A stretch of DNA of 64,000 bases, taken from positions 620,001 through 684,000 of the forward strand of contig NZ_CP017244.1 in assembly GCF_001908375.1 (NCBI RefSeq), given 5' to 3'. The DNA is from Rhizobium etli 8C-3. Its GTDB lineage: Bacteria; Pseudomonadota; Alphaproteobacteria; Rhizobiales; Rhizobiaceae. How positions within the stretch are numbered: position 1 is the stretch's first letter; each line of letters starts with the position of its first letter. Made by a program: the position numbers and the translations under genes. Below are positions 47,541 through 56,437 of the stretch, piece after piece. The notes beneath the pieces are model-generated. The model was not told where the DNA came from. It ran no database searches and saw nothing but the letters and a program-made list of their open reading frames with translations.

Positions 47541-48542
47541 ATGATGGCTGTTACTCTTGACCAGACAATTGCACAGAAGCAGCGGAACTGGATTGCATCA
47601 GTCGTGGGCGGGCAGACCTTCTGGGTCCTGATCGCAGTCATCCTCGCCTGTCTTTTCCTGTCTGCGGCAACCGACTCCTTCGCCACGGCGAAGAACCTCT
47701 ACAACATCACCCGCAACGTCACTTTCGTTGCGATCATTGCGCTCGGCATGACGCTGGTCATCATCACCGGCGGAATCGACCTGTCCGTTGGGTCGGTGCT
47801 CTGCCTTTGCAGTATGGTCCTGGCGGTGGTGATGCATGCCGGCTACAGCATCGAAGTCGGTATTGCCGCGTCGATCGGCACCGCCCTAATAATCGGGGCC
47901 TTCAACGGGCTTTTGATCGCCTATCTCGACTTCCCGCCGTTCGTCGTGACACTCGGCATGCTGTCGATCGCGCGCAGTCTTGCAATGGTCGCATCTAACA
48001 ATACCGTGGTCTTCCAATTCGGACCGGATCACGACACGCTCCTGGCACTCGGCGGCGGCGCGTGGTTTCTCGGCATCGCCAACCCGGTGCTCTACATGAT
48101 CATTCTGGCCCTGCTGACCGGTTTCGTGCTGCGCTGGACGAGGTTCGGGCGCTATGTTTTTGCGATCGGCGGCAATGAGCATGCCGCAACGTTGACCGGC
48201 GTTCCCGTACGCAGGATCAAGGTGGCAGTTTATATGATATCCGCCCTATCGGCGGGGATTGCCGGCATTGTTCAAACCGGCTGGCTGGGCGCCGTCACCA
48301 CCAATATAGGTGCCGGAATGGAGCTTCAGGTCATCGCCGCCGCCGTCATTGGTGGCGCCAATCTGGCAGGCGGCGTCGGTACCGCTCTCGGCGCGTTGGT
48401 CGGAGCTGCGCTGATCGAAGTGATCCGCAACAGTCTCGGCCTGCTCGGCATCAACGCTTTCTGGCAGGGGACCTTCATTGGGGGCGCCATCGTGCTTGCC
48501 GTGCTTTTCGACAGGATCCGCAACTTCCGGCAAAGCGAATAA
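47541..48542 (+). CDS. Sugar ABC transporter permease (RbsC family)
   Basis: The 333-residue membrane protein has the RbsC family motifs: ALGMTLVIITGGIDLSVGSVL, LIAYLDFPPFVVTLGMLSIARSLA, TRFGRYVFAIGGNEHAATLTGVPVRRIKVAVY and MELQVIAAAVIGGANLAGGVGT. It forms the membrane channel for the sugar importer with the upstream ATPase and the binding protein at 44493. ATG 47541 is followed at once by a second ATG. Confidence 0.93.
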   Translation: MMAVTLDQTIAQKQRNWIASVVGGQTFWVLIAVILACLFLSAATDSFATAKNLYNITRNVTFVAIIALGMTLVIITGGIDLSVGSVLCLCSMVLAVVMHAGYSIEVGIAASIGTALIIGAFNGLLIAYLDFPPFVVTLGMLSIARSLAMVASNNTVVFQFGPDHDTLLALGGGAWFLGIANPVLYMIILALLTGFVLRWTRFGRYVFAIGGNEHAATLTGVPVRRIKVAVYMISALSAGIAGIVQTGWLGAVTTNIGAGMELQVIAAAVIGGANLAGGVGTALGALVGAALIEVIRNSLGLLGINAFWQGTFIGGAIVLAVLFDRIRNFRQSE

Positions 48543-48657
48543 TGGTCTTGCTTGAGCCTGGGCCTTGGATGTCTTGTTCTCGTTCCCGGATTGCCGGCAG
48601 AGGGGTGCAAACCGCTCAATCGCGCCTTCTGCGCGGAGTAAAGCGTGAAATGGTGGG

Positions 48658-49401
48658 CTAATCGGAGTGGGAGACATACAGAAAGCGCGGCTCACTATTG
48701 CCAGCAATAACGACGGCCGACAGGCGTCCCGTGCGATACGCCCCTGTATCGATCGCTATTCGGTTCGAATGGACCTCCGGAAGTTCCGATTCCGTTATTG
48801 TATGGCCATGCACCACGACCTTTTCGAGCGGGTCTGAGACATCGAGAAAGCGTTCGCGTATTTCGCGAAGATCCCGCTCGTCCTGGTGGGCAAGAGGTTT
48901 CTTCGGGTCGATCCCGGCGTGAACGAGGCAGTAGCCATTCACGATGACCATATCTGCGGCTCGATTGAGCAGTGCCAGATGATGGGAATAGCGGGGAAGC
49001 AGCAGGTCCGGCAGCTCTCCTGCCCAGCCCGGCATGCGGTGACTGTACGATCGAAGGGTCGACTTTCCGCCCATGCCTGACAGCCAATGATCGAGCGCCG
49101 GATCGCCGAGGTGGTTGTTCAATGCCTCGCGAAACAGGTAGTCGTGATTTCCGAGAATGAAGTGCGATCCCTCACGTTCTTGAAGCGTCGCATGGACGAT
49201 TTCCATCGCTCGCCGGCTGTCGGGCCCTCTGTCGACGATGTCGCCGAGGAATACGACCCGCGGCTTCGCATCACATCTGTGGGCATCGTCGTCAATGGTC
49301 GCTAACAGAAGCTCGAGCAGGCTGGCCATCCCATGAACATCGCCAATGGCATAAACGGGCGAGACACAGAACTGGCTAACTCGACGATTTTCATTTGGCA
49401 T
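48658..49401 (-). CDS. Calcineurin-like serine/threonine protein phosphatase
   Basis: The 247-residue product has the metallophosphatase motifs VYAIGDVHG, VFLGDIVDRGPDS, FILGNHDYLF, VHAGIDP and VVHGHTI, with the metal-binding Asp, His and Asn all present. This is the bacterial PPP/PrpA-like type that also covers bis(5'-nucleosyl) tetraphosphatases, so the substrate is uncertain. The start is uncertain: ATG 49401 (MPNENRR) or ATG 49422 (MLVPRLS), neither with a strong ribosome site. It converges with the permease gene and is likely a single-gene unit. Confidence 0.85.
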   Translation of the reverse strand: MPNENRRVSQFCVSPVYAIGDVHGMASLLELLLATIDDDAHRCDAKPRVVFLGDIVDRGPDSRRAMEIVHATLQEREGSHFILGNHDYLFREALNNHLGDPALDHWLSGMGGKSTLRSYSHRMPGWAGELPDLLLPRYSHHLALLNRAADMVIVNGYCLVHAGIDPKKPLAHQDERDLREIRERFLDVSDPLEKVVVHGHTITESELPEVHSNRIAIDTGAYRTGRLSAVVIAGNSEPRFLYVSHSD

Positions 49402-49719
49402 ACTCAGACGCGGTACAAGCATCACTCTGTGTTCATCTGAGGTGATGCAGCTCTGCTGGCAAGGGATGGAGCCCGGCAAGTGCCTGTTGTGGTGTATGAA
49501 ACGTCAATCCTGTTTTCGATACGTCGCATCGAAAAACAGTTTCATATCGGTGCTCGGTTGATCCGTTTTCTCTTCGACTTTCGCATCGACGTGAAAGCAG
49601 ATTCGGCTCTTCCGGCTTGTGCTGCACTGTGACCAGCCATATTTTAGAGGAATGCCGGGCGCCGCAGGAAAGCGGTGACGCTTTCGCGTGCGTGGAGCTT
49701 GCTCATCAGGAACGAAAGC
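49402..49719. other. Intergenic, no supported gene
   Basis: A divergent gap of about 318 bases between the phosphatase and the HtrA-like gene. No open frame or clear hairpin is convincing. It should hold both promoters. Confidence 0.4.
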
Positions 49720-50625
49720 ATGAACATCGACAGGATTTTGCGGTCCGTTGTGGCCGTCCGTTCTTCAATTCCGGAAGATGCCTTCACGGCGATGACCCTC
49801 GGTACCCAAAGAGAGGGAAGCGGCGTGGTGATCGGTGAAAACGGGCTGGTGGTCACAATCGGCTATCTGATCACCGAGGCCGAGGAAGTGTGGCTGACGC
49901 GCAATGATGGCTATGTCGTTCCTGCGCATGCCCTTGCCTATGATCAGGAAACCGGCTTCGGCCTGGTGCAGGCGCTCGGGCCGCTTTACGTTCCCGCATT
50001 AGATCTTGGGGATGCAATTGCAGCGAAGGTCGGCGATCCGGTTATGCTTGCTGACGGCATCGGTCAGTTTGTGCAGGCTGCGATTGTCGCCAAGCAGGAA
50101 TTCGCCGGTTACTGGGAATATCTGCTCGAAGAGGCGATTTTCATCGCGCCGGCTCACCCTTCCTGGGGAGGTGCGGCACTCATCGGCTCCGACGGCAAAC
50201 TTCTCGGCATTGGCTCGCTGCGCCTGCAAATGAGCCAAAGGGGACAGGCCGCCGACATCAACATGGTTGTACCGATCAACCTGCTGCCACCCATTCTTGA
50301 TGATCTGCTCACGCGCGGCCAAGTGAATAAGCCGCCGCGTCCCTGGCTCGGGGCCTTTTCTGCCGAAAGCAATGGCGACGTGGTGGTCATGAGCGTGGCT
50401 GAAGGGGGCCCGGCGGCTCAAGCGGGCTTGCGTGAGGGAGATATCATCTCGGAGATAAGGGATGGAGAGGTCGCCGGTCTTGCCGACTTTTACCGCAAGC
50501 TATGGAGGAGCGGTCCCGCCGGTGTGGAAATCCCAATGAGGATATTGCGCGATGGTCGTGAAGCTTGGCTGCGTGTCAAGTCGGCCGACCGCAACAGCTT
50601 TCTTCGAAAGCCGCAGCTGCAGTAA
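49720..50625 (+). CDS. HtrA/DegP-like protein with degenerate catalytic triad plus PDZ domain
   Basis: The 301-residue product has the trypsin-like half followed by a PDZ domain (PWLGAFSAESNGDVVVMSVAEGGPAAQAGLREGDIISEI). The catalytic positions are lost. The His motif (usually TNNHVV) reads VVTIGYLITEAEEV, the Asp motif reads YDQETGFGLVQAL, and the Ser motif (usually GNSGGP) reads AHPSWGGAALI. There is no signal peptide. It is therefore a probable inactive protease, perhaps a binding or scaffold protein. ATG 49720 (MNIDRILRSVVAV) is favoured over an upstream 15-codon extension. Confidence 0.82.
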   Translation: MNIDRILRSVVAVRSSIPEDAFTAMTLGTQREGSGVVIGENGLVVTIGYLITEAEEVWLTRNDGYVVPAHALAYDQETGFGLVQALGPLYVPALDLGDAIAAKVGDPVMLADGIGQFVQAAIVAKQEFAGYWEYLLEEAIFIAPAHPSWGGAALIGSDGKLLGIGSLRLQMSQRGQAADINMVVPINLLPPILDDLLTRGQVNKPPRPWLGAFSAESNGDVVVMSVAEGGPAAQAGLREGDIISEIRDGEVAGLADFYRKLWRSGPAGVEIPMRILRDGREAWLRVKSADRNSFLRKPQLQ

Positions 50626-50704
50626 TGAAGCTTTGCGATTGTTTGGCCGTAGATAACCGGGTCGACAGTCCGCTTGACTCAAAAAGGGATCGGTGAACTA
50701 AATG

Positions 50705-50730
50705 GTAAATCGGTTTACTAAAGCGGTTTA
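50705..50730. promoter_or_regulatory. Tandem LacI-type operators before the LacI gene
   Basis: GTAAA-TCGG-TTTAC (50705-50718) is a perfect 14-bp dyad, and TAAA-GCGG-TTTA (50719-50730) is a second one directly next to it. Both have the central CG-containing layout of LacI-family operators. They end six bases before the ATG of the LacI gene, so they point to autoregulation and to control of the genes that follow. Confidence 0.75.
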
Positions 50731-50736
50731 CAAGCG

Positions 50737-51795
50737 ATGGGAAACGAGCGTGTCACCAGTCTGAAGGATGTCGCCGGTGCTGCCGGCGTTTCCGTGACGA
50801 CAGTCTCGCGGCTGCTGAACGGCTCGCTCGAGCTTCCCCACGAGACGAAGAAGAGGATCGAGGATGCGATCCGTGATCTCAATTATCAGCCCAATCCGCA
50901 TGCCCGGCGCCTAAGCCGCGGGCGCTCGGATACGATCGGTCTCGTGGTGCCCGACATCGCCAATCCGTTCTTCGCAACCCTTGTGGCGGCGGTGGAGGAG
51001 GAGGCGGATCGCCGCGGGCTTGCCGTCTCGCTGTATGCGACGCTGAACCGCTCCGGTCGCGAGGTCGCCTATCTTCAGCTGATAGAACGCAACCACGTCG
51101 ATGGATTGATCTTCGTTACAAATCATCCCGATGACGGGCAACTGGGGGCGCTCATCAACCGCACCGGCAAGGTCGTCGTCGTCGACGAAGACGTTCCGGA
51201 CGCGCTGGCACCGAAGCTCTTCTGCGACAATGACAGGGGTGGCTATCTTGCGGGAACGCATCTTGCGCAAATGGGGCATCGCCGCGTCCTATTCATCGGT
51301 GGACCCGAACGGATGATCAGCGCACAGCGACGGTTCCAGGGGCTGGAAAGGGCAATGCACGAACTGTGGGGTGCTGATGCTGTGTTGCTCAACTATAAGG
51401 GCGAATACACCGTCGCCTTCGGGCGCGAAGCTGCCAAGCGCTTCATAGCCGATGGCATGCCTGCGAGCGCGATCTTCGCGAGTTCGGATGAAATCGCCAT
51501 CGGCCTTATTGAAGTCTTGCGCAGCCAAGGCATTTCGATTCCTCAGGACGTCTCGATCGTTGGTTTCGACGACGTCGGGCCGCTGCATCTTTTTGCGCCG
51601 CCGGTAACGGCCGTCCGCCAGCCCGTTCGGCAGATCGGCCAGCGCGCGCTGTCGTTGCTTCTTGAAACAAACTGGCAGGAGCGTGCCCCATGCGCTGTGG
51701 AAGAGCTCCTGCCGGTCGAGATCGTCGTGCGGAGTTCCGTTGCGCCGCCGGCGAATCCGAAAATCGCAATGGGCAAAAAAACAACCAGAGGATGA
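50737..51795 (+). CDS. LacI-family transcriptional regulator
   Basis: The 352-residue product has an N-terminal HTH (SLKDVAGAAGVSVTTVSRLLNG, then PHETKKRIEDAIRDLNYQPN) and a sugar-binding regulatory domain (IGLVVPDIANPFFATLVAAVEEEA, VSIVGFDDVG). It sits at the head of the ABC/PTE/BtpA cluster. Tandem operators before its own start suggest it represses the operon until a sugar-like inducer binds. The C-terminal tail ends in KKTTRG close to the next gene (4-base gap). Confidence 0.93.
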   Translation: MGNERVTSLKDVAGAAGVSVTTVSRLLNGSLELPHETKKRIEDAIRDLNYQPNPHARRLSRGRSDTIGLVVPDIANPFFATLVAAVEEEADRRGLAVSLYATLNRSGREVAYLQLIERNHVDGLIFVTNHPDDGQLGALINRTGKVVVVDEDVPDALAPKLFCDNDRGGYLAGTHLAQMGHRRVLFIGGPERMISAQRRFQGLERAMHELWGADAVLLNYKGEYTVAFGREAAKRFIADGMPASAIFASSDEIAIGLIEVLRSQGISIPQDVSIVGFDDVGPLHLFAPPVTAVRQPVRQIGQRALSLLLETNWQERAPCAVEELLPVEIVVRSSVAPPANPKIAMGKKTTRG

Positions 51796-51799
51796 GAAC

Positions 51800-52756
51800 A
51801 TGACTTGCACTATCAAACGCAGAACATTGACAGCCGCTCTCGGCTTCACCGCATTGGCCACCGCCTCGCTCGCAGGCTTCGGCGCCAGTGCACAGGAAAA
51901 GACCTTTGCGCTGGTACAGATCAACCAGCAGGCATTGTTTTTCAACCAGATGAACGAGGGCGCCCAGAAGGCGGCCGATGCAGCAGGCGTAAAGCTGGTG
52001 ATCTTCAATGCCAACAACGATCCGGCTGCCCAAAACAGTGCAATCGAAACCTACATTCAGCAAAAAGTCGCCGGTCTTGCAGTCGTTGCCATCGATGTCA
52101 ACGGCATCATGCCGGCCGTCAAGCAGGCGGCAGATGCCGGTATCCCTGTGGTCGCGATCGATGCAATCCTGCCTGAAGGGCCCCAAAAGGCCCAGATCGG
52201 CGTCGACAACGCCAAGGCCGGCGCTGATATGGGCAGGTTCTTTCTCGACTATGTCAAGGCGAACATGGACGGAAAGGCAAAGGTCGGTGTCGTCGGTGCG
52301 CTGAATTCGTTCATCCAGAACGTCCGCCAGCAGGGCTTTGAAAAGACGCTCGAGGGTGTCTCCGGCATCGAGAAGGCCGGGGTCGTCGATGGTCAGAACA
52401 TTCAGGACAATGCGCTTGCCGCCGCCGAGAACCTGATCACCGGCAATCCGGATATGACGGCCGTCTATGCGACCGGCGAGCCGGCGCTGATGGGAGCGAT
52501 CGCCGCTGTCGAAAGCCAGGGTAAGCAGGATGCCATAAAGGTGTTCGGTTGGGACCTCACTGCCCAGGCGATCGCCGGCATCGACGCCGGCTACGTCGCA
52601 GCCGTGATACAGCAGGATCCAGCCGCCATGGGTGCTGCGGCCGTCGACGCGCTGAAGAAGGTCTCGGATGGCGGTTCAGTCGACAAGAACATCGCAGTTC
52701 CCGTGACGATCGTCACCAAGGAGAATGTGGAACCATACAGGGCCGTTTTCAAATGA
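51800..52756 (+). CDS. Sugar ABC transporter substrate-binding protein (RbsB type)
   Basis: The 318-residue product has an export signal ending SASAQ-like GFGASAQEK and the RbsB layout: FALVQINQQALFFNQMNEGAQKAADAAG, LVIFNANNDPAAQNSAIETYIQQKVAGLAVVAID, GVDNAKAGADMG and VFGWDLTAQAIAGIDAGYVAAVIQQDP. It captures the substrate of the adjacent CUT2 importer. The family binds pentoses, ribosides and related small polyols, so no exact ligand can be named. It lies in a coupled run with the ATPase (ATGA overlap). Confidence 0.92.
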   Translation: MTCTIKRRTLTAALGFTALATASLAGFGASAQEKTFALVQINQQALFFNQMNEGAQKAADAAGVKLVIFNANNDPAAQNSAIETYIQQKVAGLAVVAIDVNGIMPAVKQAADAGIPVVAIDAILPEGPQKAQIGVDNAKAGADMGRFFLDYVKANMDGKAKVGVVGALNSFIQNVRQQGFEKTLEGVSGIEKAGVVDGQNIQDNALAAAENLITGNPDMTAVYATGEPALMGAIAAVESQGKQDAIKVFGWDLTAQAIAGIDAGYVAAVIQQDPAAMGAAAVDALKKVSDGGSVDKNIAVPVTIVTKENVEPYRAVFK

Positions 52757-53565
52757 TCGGGCACGGACAGCACCCAAGCGCTGTCTCCGGAACCGGGGGA
52801 GCCCTGCTTCCCCGGCAATCCGGGGTGGCGGCAATAAGGCCGCGCATATCGCTCCGCGATATCCGCAAGACCTTCGGCTCGCACCAGGCATTGCGAGGCG
52901 TCGACCTCGACCTTTTCCCCGGGGAATGCCTCGGCCTTGTAGGCGACAACGCGGCAGGCAAGTCAACGCTTACTAAAATTATCTCCGGCACCTATATTCC
53001 CGACGCTGGGACGATCTCGATCGATGGAGAAGAGGTGCGGTTTTCCGGTCCGGCCGAGGCGCGCTCGCGCAATATAGAGATGGTCTTCCAGGACCTGAGC
53101 CTCTGCGATCATATCGATGTGGTCGGCAATCTCTTTCTTGGCCGCGAAATCACCAAGGGACCTTTCCTCGATCGTGCGACCATGCTTGCCGAGGCGCGTA
53201 AGATGCTCGATGCGCTGGAAATTCGCATCCCGCGGCTGACTGCAAAGGTCGAAAAGCTTTCCGGTGGCCAGCGCCAGGCCATCGCAATTGCTCGGGCCGC
53301 CTCCTTCAGTCCCAAGGTTCTGATCATGGACGAGCCGACATCGGCACTTGCCGTTGCCGAGGTGGAAGCCGTGCTCTCGCTGATCAACCGCGTCAAGGCG
53401 AAGGGCGTTTGCGTCGTCCTTATCACCCATCGCCTGCAGGACCTCTTCCGGGTCTGCGACAGGATTGCCGTCATGTACGAAGGCACCAAAGTCGCCGAGC
53501 GCGAGATCGGCAAGACCGATCTGGAGGATCTCGTGAAGCTCATCGTCGGAGGAGAGCGGCCGTGA
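52753..53565 (+). CDS. Sugar ABC transporter ATPase, single-domain CUT2 type
   Basis: The 270-residue product has one nucleotide-binding domain: Walker A GDNAAGKST, signature LSGGQRQAIA, Walker B VLIMDEPTSAL and the switch His in LITHRL. The first 30 residues are a Gly/Ser/Ala-rich extension not seen in short FrcA-like ATPases. It is coupled to the binding-protein gene and to the permease, whose GTG start overlaps its stop. Confidence 0.92.
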   Translation: MIGHGQHPSAVSGTGGALLPRQSGVAAIRPRISLRDIRKTFGSHQALRGVDLDLFPGECLGLVGDNAAGKSTLTKIISGTYIPDAGTISIDGEEVRFSGPAEARSRNIEMVFQDLSLCDHIDVVGNLFLGREITKGPFLDRATMLAEARKMLDALEIRIPRLTAKVEKLSGGQRQAIAIARAASFSPKVLIMDEPTSALAVAEVEAVLSLINRVKAKGVCVVLITHRLQDLFRVCDRIAVMYEGTKVAEREIGKTDLEDLVKLIVGGERP

Positions 53566-54566
53566 CCGTCTATACCGAACGTGCCAAGGGCTCGCCGCTT
53601 GCCGACTTCTTTGCCGAGCATGCGCAGGTCCTGTCGATCGCCTTTTTCTTCCTCGCCTGCGTGGCCTTCTTTGCAGTCACGACCGATACATTCATGACCC
53701 TTGGAAATCTTCTGAATGTCGTGCGCCAGGCAGCACCGATTCTTGTTGTGGCCGTCGCGATGACCCTGGTTATCGTCACCGGCGGTATCGATCTGTCGGT
53801 CGGGTCGCAGGTGGCGCTCGTCAACGCCGTGGCGGCGATCATTCTTGCCATGGGGTACCCCTGGCCGATCGTTGTCGTGGGGATGCTGGCCTTCGGAGCG
53901 CTGCTGGGCATGGCGCAGGGCTGGTTCATTGCCTATCAGGGTATACCGGCCTTCATCGTCACGCTGGCGGGACTTTCGATCCTGCGCGGCCTGGCGCTTT
54001 ATCTGACGCAAGGCTATTCGATCCCGATCAGGGACGTGCCGGGCTTCTTCTGGCTGGGACGCGGCCAGTTTATCGGCTTGCCGGTCCCTGCGTTGATCGC
54101 CATTTTCGTCGCCGCCATCGGCTATGTCGTGATCTCCTCGACCAAATATGGACGGCAGGTCGTGGCCGTCGGCTCCAACATGGAAGCGGCACGCCGCGTC
54201 GGCATGCCGGCGCAATGGATCATTGCCTCGGTCTATCTCGTTTCCGGCGTGGCCTCGGCGCTGGCCGGGCTGTTGATCGCGGCGCGTCTTGGCTCCGGCT
54301 CGTCAAACGCAGCCGTCGGTTTCGAACTGCAGGTCGTCGCGGCCGTGGTTCTCGGCGGCACGTCGCTGATGGGTGGCCGCGGCACGATCCTCGGCACGGT
54401 GCTCGGAACGCTGACCATCGCGGTAATCGGCAATGGGCTCATCCTCATGCACGTCTCACCGTTCTTCACCCAGATCGTGACTGGTGCCATCATCCTCCTG
54501 GCGATCTGGCTCAATACCCGCATCTTCACCACCAGTTTTCGTTTCGGCGGCAAGAAGAAGGGCTGA
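53562..54566 (+). CDS. Sugar ABC transporter permease (RbsC family)
   Basis: The 334-residue membrane protein has RbsC motifs: AVAMTLVIVTGGIDLSVGSQVALVN, IAYQGIPAFIVTLAGLSILRGLA, SSTKYGRQVVAVGSNMEAARRVG and ELQVVAAVVLGGTSLMGGRGT. GTG 53562 follows GGAGGAGA and overlaps the ATPase stop. It completes the importer of the LacI-controlled cluster. Confidence 0.93.
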   Translation: MTVYTERAKGSPLADFFAEHAQVLSIAFFFLACVAFFAVTTDTFMTLGNLLNVVRQAAPILVVAVAMTLVIVTGGIDLSVGSQVALVNAVAAIILAMGYPWPIVVVGMLAFGALLGMAQGWFIAYQGIPAFIVTLAGLSILRGLALYLTQGYSIPIRDVPGFFWLGRGQFIGLPVPALIAIFVAAIGYVVISSTKYGRQVVAVGSNMEAARRVGMPAQWIIASVYLVSGVASALAGLLIAARLGSGSSNAAVGFELQVVAAVVLGGTSLMGGRGTILGTVLGTLTIAVIGNGLILMHVSPFFTQIVTGAIILLAIWLNTRIFTTSFRFGGKKKG

Positions 54567-54569
54567 GTG

Positions 54570-55637
54570 ATGGCAGGCGAGCTTTCCGAAGGCCATGTCC
54601 GATCCGGCAAGGTCATGACCGTTGCCGGCCCGGTCCGGGCTGACGCACTGGGCGTTACGCTGATGCACGAGCACGTCCTCAACGACTGCAGTTGCTGGTG
54701 GCATCCGCCAAAGACGCCGGAGCGGCAATATCTTGCCGAAGGGTTCGTTTGCATGGAGATTCTCGGTGAGCTGCGCCAGGACCCGTTCGTCAACAAGCAC
54801 AACATAGCGCTGGACGACGAGCCGCTGGCGATCGCCGAACTTGAGGATTTCGTGAAGGAAGGCGGCAGGACGGTCGTCGAGCCGACGTGTCAGGGCATCG
54901 GCCGCCGCCCCCTGGCTCTGCGGCGCATCGCCAAGGCAACGGGACTCAATATCGTGATGGGTGCGGGCTATTACCTTGCCTCGTCGCATCCGGCCAAGGT
55001 TGCTGGCATGAGTGCTGCAGAGATTGCCGACGAGATCGTCTGCGAGGCTCTTGAGGGTGCTCAAGGCACGGATGTGAAGATCGGTCTGATCGGCGAGATT
55101 GGCGTCTCTTCCGACTTCACCGCGCAGGAGGAAAAGTCGCTACGCGGTGCAACCCAAGCCCACCGCCGCACAGGGTTGCCGCTGATGGTCCATCTGCCCG
55201 GCTGGTGCCGGCTCGGCCACAAGGTGCTCGACATCGTGGCCGAGGAGGGAGGCGATCTGCGCCACACCGTGCTCTGCCACATGAATCCCTCGCATGACGA
55301 TCTCGGCTATCAGGGCGAGATCGCTTCGCGCGGTGCGTTTATCGAATACGACATGATCGGCATGGATTTCTTCTATGCCGATCAGCAGGTGCAATGCCCG
55401 AGCGACGAGGAGGCTGCACGCGCCATCGTCAAGCTCGTCGAGATGGGACACGCCGGGCGTATCCTGCTGTCGCATGACGTATTCCTGAAGATGATGCTGA
55501 CGAAGTACGGCGGCAACGGCTATGCCTACGTGCTCAGGCATTTCCTCCCGCGCCTCAAACGCCACGGCCTCAATGACCGGGTCATCGGCCAAATGATGCG
55601 CGACAATCCGCGGTCGGTCTTCCAGGCTTGTGCCTGA
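54570..55637 (+). CDS. Phosphotriesterase-family metal hydrolase (PHP-like)
   Basis: The 355-residue product is an amidohydrolase of the phosphotriesterase family: TLMHEHVLND with His-x-His, LIGEIGVS with a Glu bridging residue at the place of the carbamylated Lys, then MVHLPGWC, HMNPSHDD and ILLSHDV with the final Asp. The Glu instead of Lys is shared with E. coli PHP. Known family members act on sugar lactones, lactone phosphates and organophosphates, so a sugar-lactone hydrolase is plausible (inferred). GTG 54567 abuts the permease stop; ATG 54570 is favoured. Confidence 0.88.
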   Translation: MAGELSEGHVRSGKVMTVAGPVRADALGVTLMHEHVLNDCSCWWHPPKTPERQYLAEGFVCMEILGELRQDPFVNKHNIALDDEPLAIAELEDFVKEGGRTVVEPTCQGIGRRPLALRRIAKATGLNIVMGAGYYLASSHPAKVAGMSAAEIADEIVCEALEGAQGTDVKIGLIGEIGVSSDFTAQEEKSLRGATQAHRRTGLPLMVHLPGWCRLGHKVLDIVAEEGGDLRHTVLCHMNPSHDDLGYQGEIASRGAFIEYDMIGMDFFYADQQVQCPSDEEAARAIVKLVEMGHAGRILLSHDVFLKMMLTKYGGNGYAYVLRHFLPRLKRHGLNDRVIGQMMRDNPRSVFQACA

Positions 55638-55663
55638 CACCATCAAAGAAACGGTAAGGAACA

Positions 55664-56434
55664 ATGACAAAGAAAGTACTCCTCGTCGGTGAAAGCTGGA
55701 TCAGTTCGGCCACCCACTACAAGGGCTTCGACCAGTTCGGCAGCGTAACTTTCCATCTAGGCGCCGAACCGCTGGTCAAGGTGCTTCAGGGCAGCGAATT
55801 CGATCTGACCTACATGCCCGCGCACGAGGCGGTGGAAAAATTTCCCTTCGGCATGGCCGGGCTTGACGCCTATGACGCGGTCATCCTGTCAGACATCGGC
55901 GCGAACTCGCTGCTCCTGCCGCCAGCGGTCTGGCTGCACTCGCAGACGGTGCCGAACCGGCTGAAACTCATCAAGGCCTGGGTCGAGAAGGGGGGCGGGC
56001 TGTTGATGGTCGGCGGCTACTTCTCCTTTCAGGGGATCGACGGCAAGGCGCGCTGGCGCCGTACGCCAGTCGAAGATGTCTTGCCCGTCACCTGCCTTGC
56101 CAATGACGACCGCGTTGAAATGCCGGAAGGATCGACCGCCATTGTCCTGAGGCCGGAACATCCGGTCATGGCCGGGCTTGACGGCGAATGGCCGCTGCTT
56201 CTCGGCGTCAATGAAGTGGAAGCGCGCGACCGTGCCGATATCGAAGTGCTTGCCCGCCTGCCGGAAGATCAGGGGAGCCATCCGTTGCTGGTTCTGGGGT
56301 CGCACGGCAAGGGCCGAACGGCCGCCTGGACCTCTGATATCGGTCCCCATTGGCTGTCGCCGGCTTTTTGCGAGTGGGAAGGGTATGGACGCTTGTGGAC
56401 CAATCTCCTTGGCTGGTTGACCGAGGCGCGCTGA
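55664..56434 (+). CDS. GATase1-like protein (DUF1355/PF07090 type)
   Basis: The 256-residue product has the start KVLLVGESWISSATHYKGFDQF, AVILSDIGANSLLLP and a GLLMVGGYFSFQGIDGKARW segment typical of the glutamine-amidotransferase-like PF07090 family. The class I glutaminase nucleophile Cys is not visible at the usual turn, where GGYFSF stands. So it is unlikely to be an ordinary glutaminase. Members often sit in carbohydrate operons without known function. It follows the PTE gene by 26 bases and ends three bases before the stop of the antisense kinase gene. Confidence 0.78.
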   Translation: MTKKVLLVGESWISSATHYKGFDQFGSVTFHLGAEPLVKVLQGSEFDLTYMPAHEAVEKFPFGMAGLDAYDAVILSDIGANSLLLPPAVWLHSQTVPNRLKLIKAWVEKGGGLLMVGGYFSFQGIDGKARWRRTPVEDVLPVTCLANDDRVEMPEGSTAIVLRPEHPVMAGLDGEWPLLLGVNEVEARDRADIEVLARLPEDQGSHPLLVLGSHGKGRTAAWTSDIGPHWLSPAFCEWEGYGRLWTNLLGWLTEAR

Positions 56435-56437
56435 AGC

